NCBI GenBank assembly: GCA_041662785.1
Contig: JBAZRW010000009.1
Location: forward strand, 1-45,620
Length of the DNA stretch: 45,620 nt
Reading direction: 5' to 3'
DNA from: Bdellovibrionales bacterium
GTDB taxonomy: Bacteria > Pseudomonadota > Alphaproteobacteria > UBA9219
This document shows, one piece after another, positions 15,565 through 23,281 of the stretch; within the stretch, counting starts at the first letter, position 1; each line of letters opens with the position of its first letter. Position numbers and translations under genes: made by a program. The notes under the pieces were generated by a model that was not told the DNA's origin, ran no database searches, and worked only from the letters and a program-made list of their open reading frames with translations.

Positions 15565-17103
15565 TTGCCAAACGCCTTGCTCCCTACCCTGTCCTTGCTG
15601 GCCGCTCTTCAAAAAGAGCGCGGCATAGCCCTTGTTGAATATGCGCTCACGGATGCGAGTGATATTCTGCCCTTTGAGGATCAGGCCCTCCTTACGCATA
15701 AGGAGCTTGTCCTTGCGCAAAAGAACAATCTTGATTTTTGGGTTCTGTTGCCAGAGCGCTTTTTTGAAAGCTTTGCCGAGCGTAATAATGCCACGTTTCG
15801 TAAGGAACTTTCGCATGACGCTCTCATCGAATGGTATCTCTTCAATTTAGAGCAGCCCATCTACCAACTGGCCTTAGGTCATCTGGCCAATCATGCTGGT
15901 TTTAGTCCCTCTCAGACCAGTGCTTTTATCCATTTTTTGGCCTCGCTTCGGTATTTAAGCCAATTACGCGACAGTGGCCTTTCCATCTATCACAAGGCCG
16001 AGATCCTGCCTGTTGATGTCAACCGGATGAAGAATATGGCTCTCTCCTGCCTGTCACGAGAGCGCCTTTTTATGGGTCTTGCCGACGAAAAACTAAGGCT
16101 TTGGATGGACGAAGCCCGTGCTCCATCCGCGGCCACCATCGGAAAAATGGATCAGGTTCTTCGGAAAATCAGGGATGGTTATAGCAAAGGGGTTGTGGCG
16201 GAAAACCCGATGTCAGCATGGCTGTCCTTATTCAACGACGAGATCGCGCAACGCTATGAATCTTTCATGATGACCCTTTCCCGTCTGACCAATGAAAACA
16301 AAGGCGGCGATACAGGCTATAATAGGGGCGTCTCGCTTGAGAGCGACATAGAACAACAATGGGACGTTATTCAAGCGCACCCCCTCTTCCGTGGTCTTTC
16401 CGAGGTCGCTCTGCGCAATGTTTTGAAAGGGGCAAAACTTATTGATGTCGATAAAAATACGGTTCTCTTTGCGCAAGGCGATCCGATTTCCCGTTTTATC
16501 ATTGTTCTTGAGGGTTGGGCGCGTAGCTATAAAACAAGCGCCGACGGACAGGAATCTGTCTTGCAGATTTTGGGAAGAAAAGACTGCATGATGGATCATG
16601 CTCTTATGACGGCTTCTTTGGCCCCCTTCACCCTTAAAACTTTTACAAAAGGGCGCATCCTCTCTCTTTCCCTTTCGACGCTGACCGATCATCTTTCGCG
16701 CAATCGCGAATTATCGCAAAATCTTTTGCTGGCCTCAACGACACGACTGCAAAGATTGGTCAGTCACTTTGAGCAGATAACGCTTCGCACAGCCGAGCAA
16801 CGCGTCGGCTGGTTTCTGGTCAACCTCTATCTGGAAACGGGGTTAGAGGGAGAACCCCTTAAACTGCCTTTTGATAAGGCGTTGATCGCGTCCTATTTGA
16901 ACATAAAGCCTGAAACGTTCTCACGCGTTTTAAAGCAATTTAAACAGCGTGGGTTTCTCATCGATAAACACCAAATTACGATGCCAGAATCGCATGCCTT
17001 ATGCGAATACTGCGATCCGGACATGGCCTTGCGTTGTTGCCGCGCCGAGGCCGCCAATTGCGCCCCTATCCAAGCGGCGCGTCGGGCACGGGGAGAGGTA
17101 TAA
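15565..17103 (+). CDS. Crp/FNR-family regulator with a long N-terminal extension and C-terminal Cys cluster
   Basis: Residues 268-395 form a cyclic-nucleotide-binding-like fold (AHPLFRGLSEVAL, LFAQGDPISRFIIVLEG). Residues 400-475 are a winged helix whose recognition helix ETFSRVL keeps the Glu-x-x-Ser-Arg pattern FNR uses to read TTGAT. Two things are unusual. The first 260 residues are an unrecognised, mainly helical region. The sensor cysteines of FNR are absent from the N-terminus; instead the C-terminus has Cys480, 483, 491, 492 and 499, which could bind a metal or Fe-S cluster. The start is TTG at 15565, with AAAAAGG upstream. A perfect FNR box precedes it, and anaerobic genes adjoin it. 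Confidence 0.85.
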   Translation: MPNALLPTLSLLAALQKERGIALVEYALTDASDILPFEDQALLTHKELVLAQKNNLDFWVLLPERFFESFAERNNATFRKELSHDALIEWYLFNLEQPIYQLALGHLANHAGFSPSQTSAFIHFLASLRYLSQLRDSGLSIYHKAEILPVDVNRMKNMALSCLSRERLFMGLADEKLRLWMDEARAPSAATIGKMDQVLRKIRDGYSKGVVAENPMSAWLSLFNDEIAQRYESFMMTLSRLTNENKGGDTGYNRGVSLESDIEQQWDVIQAHPLFRGLSEVALRNVLKGAKLIDVDKNTVLFAQGDPISRFIIVLEGWARSYKTSADGQESVLQILGRKDCMMDHALMTASLAPFTLKTFTKGRILSLSLSTLTDHLSRNRELSQNLLLASTTRLQRLVSHFEQITLRTAEQRVGWFLVNLYLETGLEGEPLKLPFDKALIASYLNIKPETFSRVLKQFKQRGFLIDKHQITMPESHALCEYCDPDMALRCCRAEAANCAPIQAARRARGEV

Positions 17104-17115
17104 GATTGAGCTGCG

Positions 17116-17313
17116 TATAGCCTATCTCCGATAAAGTGATCATAAAAAAAGAAAACAAACGGGATTCCCGCTTTGCCCTTTCGCCCGCCGCAAGCGCGGC
17201 GGGACGAGGGCGCGGGAATGACAGGATTTATGTTTTAATTTAAACCCTTACCGTCATCCCCGCGAAAGCGGGGATCCCGTTTTTTTGAATCATTTTATCT
17301 GACGTAGGCTATA
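17116..17313. repeat. Palindromic repeat family A, copy 2, with outer inverted ends
   Basis: The core (17157-17283) has AAACGGGATTCCCGC...GCGGGAATGAC on the left and GTCATCCCCGCGAAAGCGGG plus ATCCCGTTT on the right. The left loop carries an extra palindrome (GCCCGCCGC...GCGGCGGG). Outside the core, TATAGCCTA at 17116 and TAGGCTATA at 17305-17313 are exact inverted repeats, so the unit may be about 200 bp long. Confidence 0.85.
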
Positions 17314-17620
17314 GATATGGCGAGACAAGAGGCGCGAAGAGAAAGTTTTCTGGGAAGACGTCGGTGGACAAGGTTAGAAAAACGCTCCTCTCTCCTGAAA
17401 CTTCCCCAAATTTAGCTTTTCCAAAAAGATGATTCAGAAAAGTGTTTGTTTTCAATGGGATAGATGGGGTCGTCGATTTTGACAAAATCGTTATATTTCA
17501 TCAACATAGATGGTTAATCAGGTACAAACAGACTCAAAAGCGTCTCTCAGTAGGGCTCTGCTCGACGTACGGCCTCTATAAAAGCTCGATTCGTTGATTA
17601 TAAAGGGTTTTTTACAGTCA
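17314..17620. other. Intergenic stretch with nothing recognised
   Basis: Between the repeat and the terminator I see no gene with a ribosome site, no RNA gene and no clear operator. The sequence is A+T-rich toward its right end. Confidence 0.5.
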
Positions 17621-17660
17621 AAAAAAAGAGGGGATCCGGCGATCCCCTCTTATATTTTTT
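17621..17660 (-). terminator. Rho-independent terminator of the small membrane-protein pair
   Basis: A perfect 10-bp stem, AGAGGGGATC and GATCCCCTCT, closes a CGGC loop. On the minus strand it is followed by seven T residues. It lies about 25 nt after the stop of the 123-residue gene. The other side has TATATTTTTT, so it may work in both directions. Confidence 0.9.
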
Positions 17661-17684
17661 CCGCGTGTGTTGGGCGGATTGAGC

Positions 17685-18056
17685 CTAGGGCTTTACGGGA
17701 CCAGCAGGCGCTTTCTCATGAGCCACGGGAACCGAGGCGGGCGAGTCAGCTGGCGTAGCCTCTTGATTAGGGAGAACGCCGATTTGCTTAAGGCGGTTGA
17801 CAAGTTCTTTTGCCGTTGCATTGCCCTGTTCAGCTAATTGACGCGTTCCGACGACAAGGCCGCCAAATTGCGCGTTCAGCTTCTGGCTTTCGGCATAGGG
17901 CGTTTCCAGCTGCGCTGCTGTTTGCGTCAGGAAGGAACGATCACGCATAACTTGCGTTAGCTGAAAAACAAAAAACAGCGCCATCGTAAAGGCCATGACG
18001 GCCATGGGAAGCAAAAGGTTTTTGACCGTGAGTTGATCGTGTTTGGTGCTTGTCAT
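17685..18056 (-). CDS. Small single-span membrane protein
   Basis: The 123-residue product has a short basic cytoplasmic start (TSTKHDQLTVKN), one membrane span (LLLPMAVMAFTMALFFVFQL) at about residues 14-33, then a polar helical region and a Pro/Ala-rich tail. It has no cysteines. GAGGAG lies upstream of the ATG, which is 3 nt after the stop of the companion gene. The pair have the same plan (N-terminal span, polar helix, low-complexity tail), so they may form a membrane complex. No family is recognised. Confidence 0.75.
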   Translation of the reverse strand: MTSTKHDQLTVKNLLLPMAVMAFTMALFFVFQLTQVMRDRSFLTQTAAQLETPYAESQKLNAQFGGLVVGTRQLAEQGNATAKELVNRLKQIGVLPNQEATPADSPASVPVAHEKAPAGPVKP

Positions 18057-18059
18057 GGC

Positions 18060-18392
18060 TTACTCCTCATTCTTTGGTGTTTTAGGCGCCTTGGGCGCGG
18101 CCTCGGCTTTTGCTGCCTTATCGGCTCCTTTTTCTGGGATAACAAATCCCTGCGATGTCAAAAGCTCGCGGATTTTTGCATCATTATTTTTGACAGAAGC
18201 CTCATACAAGGCGTTTGAAAGCTGTTGGTTCAACGGCAAAACTTTGGAGGCCGTGCTGATGGCCAATTGCTTTTGGTTGATGTCGTTTTGTCTAACCTGA
18301 TTGCTGTTAATCATGCAGGCATTGGAAACGAACAAAAGGAAGGCCGCTCCAGTAGATAGCATGGTCACCCAGTAAAGGATTTTCTCTGTCAT
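18060..18392 (-). CDS. Small single-span membrane protein, first gene of the pair
   Basis: The 110-residue product has one hydrophobic N-terminal segment (ILYWVTMLSTGAAFLLFVSN, about 5-24) ending near Cys26. That could be a membrane anchor or a poor signal peptide. A Gln/Asn-rich helical region follows, then a Lys/Ala/Pro tail (KAAKAEAAPKAPKTPKNEE). AGAGGAAAAA precedes the ATG. It is followed after 3 nt by the second small membrane-protein gene, so the two are almost certainly co-translated. Function unknown. Confidence 0.75.
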   Translation of the reverse strand: MTEKILYWVTMLSTGAAFLLFVSNACMINSNQVRQNDINQKQLAISTASKVLPLNQQLSNALYEASVKNNDAKIRELLTSQGFVIPEKGADKAAKAEAAPKAPKTPKNEE

Positions 18393-18516
18393 TTTTTCCT
18401 CTTTGGTCTGAGATTTGTTATGACCTTGATTCGCAAGGTCTCTTGATATGACAAGATAAGTCTTAATAAATAGTTGACCAATTGCGGGGTAGAATAAATG
18501 CGCAAGGAGAGCTCTT

Positions 18517-18729
18517 ATGTTGAGAGCAGAAGAACATAACGTTTCGCGTGATGAACTGGCTCATTTTGGCAGGGAGACGCTTGCGTATATCAAGCCGTTC
18601 ACCGTCAAAGGGCGCAAGTTTTATATTATCTGCTCGGCAGAAGGCTCACCGATTGGGATCGTGACGGACAGAGATTTGGCTTTTGCTGCCATCCGTCAAA
18701 ACGATATGGATCCCGTGAGCGTGCATTAG
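18517..18729 (+). CDS. DUF1150 family small protein
   Basis: The 70-residue product fits DUF1150, a family of small proteins found in Alphaproteobacteria. It has YIKPFTVKGRKFYIICSAEG, then GIVTDRDLAFAAIRQND and the near-invariant PVSVH end. AAGGAGAG precedes the ATG. In other species DUF1150 genes often lie beside a small heat-shock gene (from memory); here it stands alone. Its molecular role is unknown. It is one of the better markers that the window is alphaproteobacterial. Confidence 0.85.
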   Translation: MLRAEEHNVSRDELAHFGRETLAYIKPFTVKGRKFYIICSAEGSPIGIVTDRDLAFAAIRQNDMDPVSVH

Positions 18730-18771
18730 AAGGCTGCTTTGCCTGAAAACTCTATTTGCGGGAAGAAAACA

Positions 18772-18863
18772 AAACGGGATCCCCGCTTTCGCGGGGATGA
18801 CGCTAAAGGGGAATGCGGCCACAAAAAACACCGTCACTCCCGCGAAAGCGGGAGTCCCGTTTT
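18772..18863. repeat. Palindromic repeat family A, copy 3 (compact form)
   Basis: This is a clean short copy: AAAACGGGATCCCCGC, loop TTTC, GCGGGGATGAC, then about 40 nt of spacer, GTCACTCCCGCGAAAGCGGG and AGTCCCGTTTT. Each hairpin keeps its own pairing although the bases differ between arms (GGATCCCC and GGGAGTCCC), which points to selection or recent copying of paired units. Confidence 0.9.
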
Positions 18864-18908
18864 CTTGTTTGCTTCTTTTTACCTTCAAAAGCGTTTTTCA
18901 GCAGGCTG

Positions 18909-20165
18909 TTAGTCTTTAAGGGAATCCCCTTGCAGAAACTCTATCGCTTTTTGTAAGCAGGCCTGATGATCGGGGGCGAAATCTTGCCCGCACCACCATG
19001 CTTCTGTCTTCTTTAAGGCTTGCCCTAGGCGCGGGCCAGCGGCATGACCCTGTTTCAGTAAATCCTCACCGCGCAAAGGAAAGGCTGGCTTTTTCCACGA
19101 CTGGACTTGCGCCCATAGGACAGGCAGATCGTGCGGCTCTCCCCCCGCTGCGGCAAGAAGTAACGCGGCTTGAACAACTTCCTTTCCGTTCTCATAAAGC
19201 TTTTGGCGGAGGTCAAAAGCGGATAGAGGTGCGAGCAAAGCCGGCGCGAGAGATTCCAGTGCCAACAATCCATCTCGCTCGATGTTGGAAAGGCGGAAGC
19301 GCTTGGCCACAGAAGCCGCCGCGCCATGATCCAACAGAGCCGCCAGCCGCGTGATCGCATTAGCCGATATGGAAACGGATTTTTCCAACTCTATCAGATT
19401 ATCCAGTTTTGACGTGTTTTTCCCCTCTGGCAGGATATAACCCATAACGCCCGCTTTTATCATGATTTGCAGCGCTAAAATGGGGGCTTCCGTGCGCAAT
19501 AAGGCCGCCATTTCCTTCCAAAGGCGCTCACCCGATAGGGTGGTCAAATGACTGGCCTTCAGCTGGCAGGCCTCCAGCGCCTTATCATCCAGTTGCGCCG
19601 GCTGCTCTGGCGTAGAAAGCTGCGCGAGAAACCGGAAAGCACGCAGAATGCGCAAGGAATCCTCATCAATCCTTTGGGCCGGATCACCGATAAAGCGCAC
19701 AAGACGTGCCGCCAAGTCCTCGCGCCCGTTGAAATAATCGACGATTTCGCCCGTTTCTTTTAAATAAAGCGCGTTAAAGGTGAAATCGCGCCGCGCCGCA
19801 TCCTCCTGCCAATCGTCGGTATAGGCCACTGTCGCGTGCCGCCCGTCTGTTTGCAGATCACGTCTTAATGTCGTGATTTCGTACCCTTTATGATCGATGA
19901 TGGCCGTGATTGTTCCATGGGCAAGCCCCGTTGGTACGACTTTGATCCCCGCCGCTGTCAGCGCTTTGATCACAGACTCTGGCGGTAAGGTTGTTGCGGC
20001 ATCAATGTCTTGGGTGGCTTGTCCCATAAAAGCATCACGCACTGCGCCGCCAACGACCCGAATCTCGCCGCCCGCCGCCCTGATAGCCTTTTGGATAGGT
20101 AATAAGCCCTCGTCCCTCACCCAAGGGTTCTTATCAGGAGAAAGAAAAAGGGCGTTGTCATTCAT
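18909..20165 (-). CDS. cca: CCA tRNA nucleotidyltransferase
   Basis: This enzyme adds or repairs the CCA end of tRNAs. The 418-residue product starts with the class II nucleotidyltransferase fold: EIRVVGGAVRDAFMG, then QDIDAATT with the metal-binding Asp-x-Asp, and TTLRRDLQTDGRHATVAY. RRDFTFNALYL and RIDEDSLRILRAFRF follow, the latter being the helical domain that reads ATP and CTP. It looks complete for the alphaproteobacterial type. It stands alone, flanked on both sides by family A repeats. A poly(A) polymerase role is possible for the superfamily but less likely. Confidence 0.94.
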   Translation of the reverse strand: MNDNALFLSPDKNPWVRDEGLLPIQKAIRAAGGEIRVVGGAVRDAFMGQATQDIDAATTLPPESVIKALTAAGIKVVPTGLAHGTITAIIDHKGYEITTLRRDLQTDGRHATVAYTDDWQEDAARRDFTFNALYLKETGEIVDYFNGREDLAARLVRFIGDPAQRIDEDSLRILRAFRFLAQLSTPEQPAQLDDKALEACQLKASHLTTLSGERLWKEMAALLRTEAPILALQIMIKAGVMGYILPEGKNTSKLDNLIELEKSVSISANAITRLAALLDHGAAASVAKRFRLSNIERDGLLALESLAPALLAPLSAFDLRQKLYENGKEVVQAALLLAAAGGEPHDLPVLWAQVQSWKKPAFPLRGEDLLKQGHAAGPRLGQALKKTEAWWCGQDFAPDHQACLQKAIEFLQGDSLKD

Positions 20166-20256
20166 TATTTGTTTCCACTTTTTTCATTCTTATTGTTTAG
20201 CGTTCTAAGGTAACAATCAATACCAATGAGCAGACAACATAAAAAGAAAAACAAGA

Positions 20257-20346
20257 AAACGGGATCCCCGCTTTCGCGGGGATGACGCTAATGGGGTGAA
20301 TTTATACATAAACCCCGTCATGCCCGTGAAAACGGGCATCCCGTTT
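20257..20346. repeat. Palindromic repeat family A, copy 4
   Basis: A compact copy: AAACGGGATCCCCGC, TTTC, GCGGGGATGAC, a spacer with TTTATACATAAA, then CGTCATGCCCGTGAAAACGG and GCATCCCGTTT. Its flanks carry ATACCAAT on the left (about 20221) and TTTTGGTAT on the right (about 20377), so as in copy 2 the unit may be larger than the core. Confidence 0.9.
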
Positions 20347-20423
20347 GGTTTCTTTTTTGTGAGTCACTTCATTAGTTTTGGTATCAATAGCCTAGTTTTC
20401 CCGCCATAAAGGTTCTTTTTCCC

Positions 20424-21428
20424 ATGAATGAGTCCATTCCCCCGAACATCGATATCGGCGCTTTTTACAAGGCGCAAGATAAACTCACCGAAGTTTGCCG
20501 CGAGGTGAGCGGCTTTATCTTTGGTCAAAACGAAGTTGTTGAACATGCGCTGATCACCCTTTTGGCGGGTGGGCACATGCTTTTGGTGGGCGTTCCGGGC
20601 CTTGCCAAAACGCGGCTTGTCACTATTCTTTCTAAAACCATTGGCTTTGACACCAAGCGGATCCAATGCACGCCCGACCTTATGCCTTCCGATATTATCG
20701 GGGCTGAGGTGTTGGAAGAAGTCGATTATGGAAAACGGAATTTCCGTTTTGTTCAAGGCCCAATCTTTTGTCAGTTTTTGATGGTGGACGAAATCAACCG
20801 CGCTAGCCCGCGCACGCAATCCGCCCTGTTGCAAGCCATGCAAGAGCATAACGTGACGGTATCGGGCCGCGAATACGCCCTGCCCGCGCCGTTTCATGTT
20901 CTGGCAACGCAAAACCCGCTGGAGCAAGAGGGAACCTATCCCCTGCCCGAAGCGCAACTTGACCGTTTTTTGATGCAAATCAACATCGACTATCCCGACC
21001 TTAGCGCCGAGAGGAAGATCCTTCAGGCGACGATGGAAACGGCTCCGCCAACGCCTAAATCCATCATGTTCGCGAATGAGCTGCGCGAGATGCAGGGGCT
21101 TGTTCGCTCTCTACCGATCCCGCCGCCTTTGCTGGAGAAAATACTGATCTTTGTGCGCTTGGGGCGTCCCGATACGTCATCGCTCGATATTGTCAAACGC
21201 TATGTGTCATGGGGCCCTGGGCCTCGCGCGACGCAGGCTATGGCGCTTGCCATGCGTGCCCGCGCTCTCATGAAAGGCCGCGCCGAGCCGATCATGGAGG
21301 ATTTGCTGGCCTTGGTGCGCCCCGTCATGATCCATCGTATGGCGCTCAATTATTCCGCGCGAACCGATAACGTAACGCTGGACAATGTCTTGCAAAGCAT
21401 GATCGACGGGATGGAACAAGCAACCTGA
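20424..21428 (+). CDS. MoxR-family AAA+ ATPase
   Basis: MoxR ATPases act as chaperone-like remodellers and are usually paired with DUF58 and von Willebrand-type proteins. The 334-residue product has a Walker A loop VGVPGLAKTR (about 56-64), then LMPSDIIGAEVLEE, Walker B FLMVDEINRASPRTQSALLQ, sensor 1 in HVLATQNPLEQEGTYPLPEA and the AQLDRFLM arginine finger region. The ATG follows a weak AAAGG. Its stop overlaps the start of the DUF58 gene (TGATG), so translation is coupled. The usual BatA or BatB partners are not in this window, and the client is unknown. Confidence 0.93.
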   Translation: MNESIPPNIDIGAFYKAQDKLTEVCREVSGFIFGQNEVVEHALITLLAGGHMLLVGVPGLAKTRLVTILSKTIGFDTKRIQCTPDLMPSDIIGAEVLEEVDYGKRNFRFVQGPIFCQFLMVDEINRASPRTQSALLQAMQEHNVTVSGREYALPAPFHVLATQNPLEQEGTYPLPEAQLDRFLMQINIDYPDLSAERKILQATMETAPPTPKSIMFANELREMQGLVRSLPIPPPLLEKILIFVRLGRPDTSSLDIVKRYVSWGPGPRATQAMALAMRARALMKGRAEPIMEDLLALVRPVMIHRMALNYSARTDNVTLDNVLQSMIDGMEQAT

Positions 21429-22108
21429 TGTCCTACGCTCTTTCCCTTGCCACCAAGACAAAAGCGCAAAGCCTCGCGCAGGCTCTTTTTTTGTCGCCGC
21501 AAGGTCGCCATCGGGTGAAGCCCACCGAGCGCATCTGGCGCTATCGCACCTATCAAGGTGGCGATTCTATCATCACGATAGACTGGCGGCAATCCGCCCG
21601 CAGCCGTGAGCTTGTCGTGCGCGAACATGAACCATTGAGTAGCCGCAAGGTTTTCTTTTGGGCACCGATGGAAACAACGCCTGCGTCTTTGCAAGAAAAG
21701 CTTGCGCTGCTTTTTCTATCGTTGGGAAGGCTTCTTATCCAAGGCGAACGCACCATCGGTTGGCTGGGGCTTGATCAGCCAGAAACCAACACCTCTAGTC
21801 AAGTCGATGCGTTGTTTGAGCGTGGATTTTCGGATAACGCCAACCTGCCCGCCCCTTGTTCCTTGCGATCAGCGATCTTGATTGTCGCGCTCGATTCATC
21901 GGCGATGACCAAGCCGTTTTACGATGCGCTGCGAACCTTTTCCGCGCAGGGCAACCAATGCCTATTGTTGGATATCAACGCCAAGGCCCATGAAGAATCC
22001 TCGGTTATCTACAGAAAGAGCTGGCCCGTTTTATCCATGGGGTCAGAGCGCCCGCTTGACGCCCTCCTCCCCCTTCTTTTGGATGAAATCATACGCCTAA
22101 GCCGCTAA
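21428..22108 (+). CDS. DUF58 protein, short cytoplasmic form
   Basis: The 226-residue product is a DUF58 protein, the usual partner of MoxR. It shows the core: HRVKPTERIWRYRTYQGGD, then IDWRQSARSRELVVREHEP, a shortened central part, and a C-terminal half that resembles a weakened von Willebrand A domain (SAILIVALDSSAMTKPF). Many DUF58 proteins are longer and begin with two membrane spans; these are absent here, so it should be soluble. It starts within the moxR stop. Neither gene suggests a specific pathway beyond the MoxR/DUF58 pairing. Confidence 0.88.
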   Translation: MSYALSLATKTKAQSLAQALFLSPQGRHRVKPTERIWRYRTYQGGDSIITIDWRQSARSRELVVREHEPLSSRKVFFWAPMETTPASLQEKLALLFLSLGRLLIQGERTIGWLGLDQPETNTSSQVDALFERGFSDNANLPAPCSLRSAILIVALDSSAMTKPFYDALRTFSAQGNQCLLLDINAKAHEESSVIYRKSWPVLSMGSERPLDALLPLLLDEIIRLSR

Positions 22109-22249
22109 AACGCCCTGTTTTATCGGGTAGTTATAATCTAACACCATGAAAGTAAATCCTTTTAATCGTTGCTTAAGCCTGCTGTGGTAGTTTGGTCTTT
22201 GTCGGATATCTTTAATATGTTCCAGCCGATGGCAAAACGAGGCGTCACA

Positions 22250-22699
22250 ATGGCAAGCGAAAAACAAACCAGCTCCTCTTTCGAGATGACCGAAGCGCAA
22301 ATGAAAACGCTTGTTCGTAATACCCTTATGGTGGCGGGACAAGAGATGGGCGCGGAGGGTGACCACTGGCCCGTGATCAAAAACACGATCACCGATGTGA
22401 TGAATGATTGGAAAGAGTTGGAGATCGAGCGCAACGTTTTTGAGGAAACAAAAAAACACGCAGCCGAACAACTTTGCGAAATGGAGCGTATTTTCAAAAC
22501 ATGCTCACCGGAGGAGCAAAAGGAAATCAGGCCGATCCTTGATCAGCTGCAGGAAATCAACGATGCCTATTTCAGCGCTATCAAGGACGAAACGTTTCGC
22601 CCAGACGAATGCGAATTTCTTGCTGACGAGAACAAACCTATTCATATCAAACGAGCTGAATCCATTCTAAGTACATTGGAGGAAAACCATGAAGAATGA
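22250..22699 (+). CDS. Unrecognised helical acidic protein
   Basis: The 149-residue product is almost all charged helix (TEAQMKTLVRNTLMVAGQEM, ELEIERNVFEETKKHAAEQL), with two cysteines in CEMERIFKTC and one near the end. It has no signal peptide or span, and a coiled coil is likely. I chose the ATG at 22250 with GAGGCG upstream; in-frame ATGs at 22229 and 22169 are alternatives. It overlaps the next gene by 11 nt, so they form an operon, and it follows the moxR-DUF58 pair by 141 nt. No family is recognised. Confidence 0.7.
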   Translation: MASEKQTSSSFEMTEAQMKTLVRNTLMVAGQEMGAEGDHWPVIKNTITDVMNDWKELEIERNVFEETKKHAAEQLCEMERIFKTCSPEEQKEIRPILDQLQEINDAYFSAIKDETFRPDECEFLADENKPIHIKRAESILSTLEENHEE

Positions 22700-22976
22700 T
22701 TTTACTACTGCCCTCTCCTCATTTTTTGGCTATGCCGGAGCGCGCGTTTTGCAAACAAGGCTGGCTCAAAAAACCTATGCCAATGCCGTTGTGCCGTTGG
22801 TCGTGGGGCTGGCAACAAAATCGCCCAAGATGGCGGCGGTGGCCTTTCAATTCCGTGAGCTTGTTGAAGCGTCTCTTTCGCCAGAATTTGACATCAAGGA
22901 CTATAAAAAAGAGGCTACACGCTCAAACGCTGTGGGACACAAGGCTTCGATGACCCCCGCTTTTACGCGTGGCTAA
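22689..22976 (+). CDS. Unrecognised 95-residue protein
   Basis: The product begins MKNDFTTALSSFFGYAGARV and has a moderately hydrophobic middle (YANAVVPLVVGLATKSPKMA), too short and broken to be a sure membrane span. The end is basic and polar. GGAGGAAAACC precedes the ATG, a strong site within the end of the gene upstream, so translation is coupled. A terminator at 23211 lies downstream, after a family A repeat. Function unknown. Confidence 0.68.
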   Translation: MKNDFTTALSSFFGYAGARVLQTRLAQKTYANAVVPLVVGLATKSPKMAAVAFQFRELVEASLSPEFDIKDYKKEATRSNAVGHKASMTPAFTRG

Positions 22977-23027
22977 AGATACCTCTTGCACTTCAAGCGT
23001 TGGTTTTCTGTAACAGAAAAAATAAGA

Positions 23028-23154
23028 AAACGGGATCCCCGCTTTCCCCCTACGCTGCTTCGCAGCTTCGGCGCGACAGGTCGCGGGGATGACGCTAAAG
23101 GGGACTATCGCCATAAAAAACACCGTCATGCCCGCGAAAGCGGGCATCCCGTTT
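23028..23154. repeat. Palindromic repeat family A, copy 5 (long-loop form)
   Basis: The left hairpin has the same roughly 40-nt extra loop as the copy at 147 (CTTTCCCCCTACGCTGCTTC and onward), base for base over the visible stretch, while the spacer and right arm match the compact copies (GCTAAAGGGG as at 18798). Such mixing suggests recombination or gene conversion between copies. Confidence 0.9.
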
Positions 23155-23210
23155 GTTTTGTCCCTCTTGCTAACGCTTGAACTGTTTTGGGCATACTATC
23201 GGTTGATGCC

Positions 23211-23243
23211 AAAAAGGCCGGATCGTTTGATCCGGCCTTTTTT
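23211..23243. terminator. Bidirectional rho-independent terminator
   Basis: A perfect 14-bp stem, AAAAAGGCCGGATC and its complement, closes a GTTT loop and gives a T run on both strands. It sits between the 95-residue gene (plus) and the carbonic-anhydrase-like gene (minus), which converge here. Confidence 0.95.
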
Positions 23244-23281
23244 GTGCTGTTCTTATAAGAATATGTTCTGAATCTTGTTTC

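Noticed and set aside
20424..22108. moxR-DUF58 pair as part of a larger Bat or defence-type operon
   Set aside because: No von Willebrand or other partner follows; the next two genes are small and unrecognised, so nothing beyond the common pair can be claimed.
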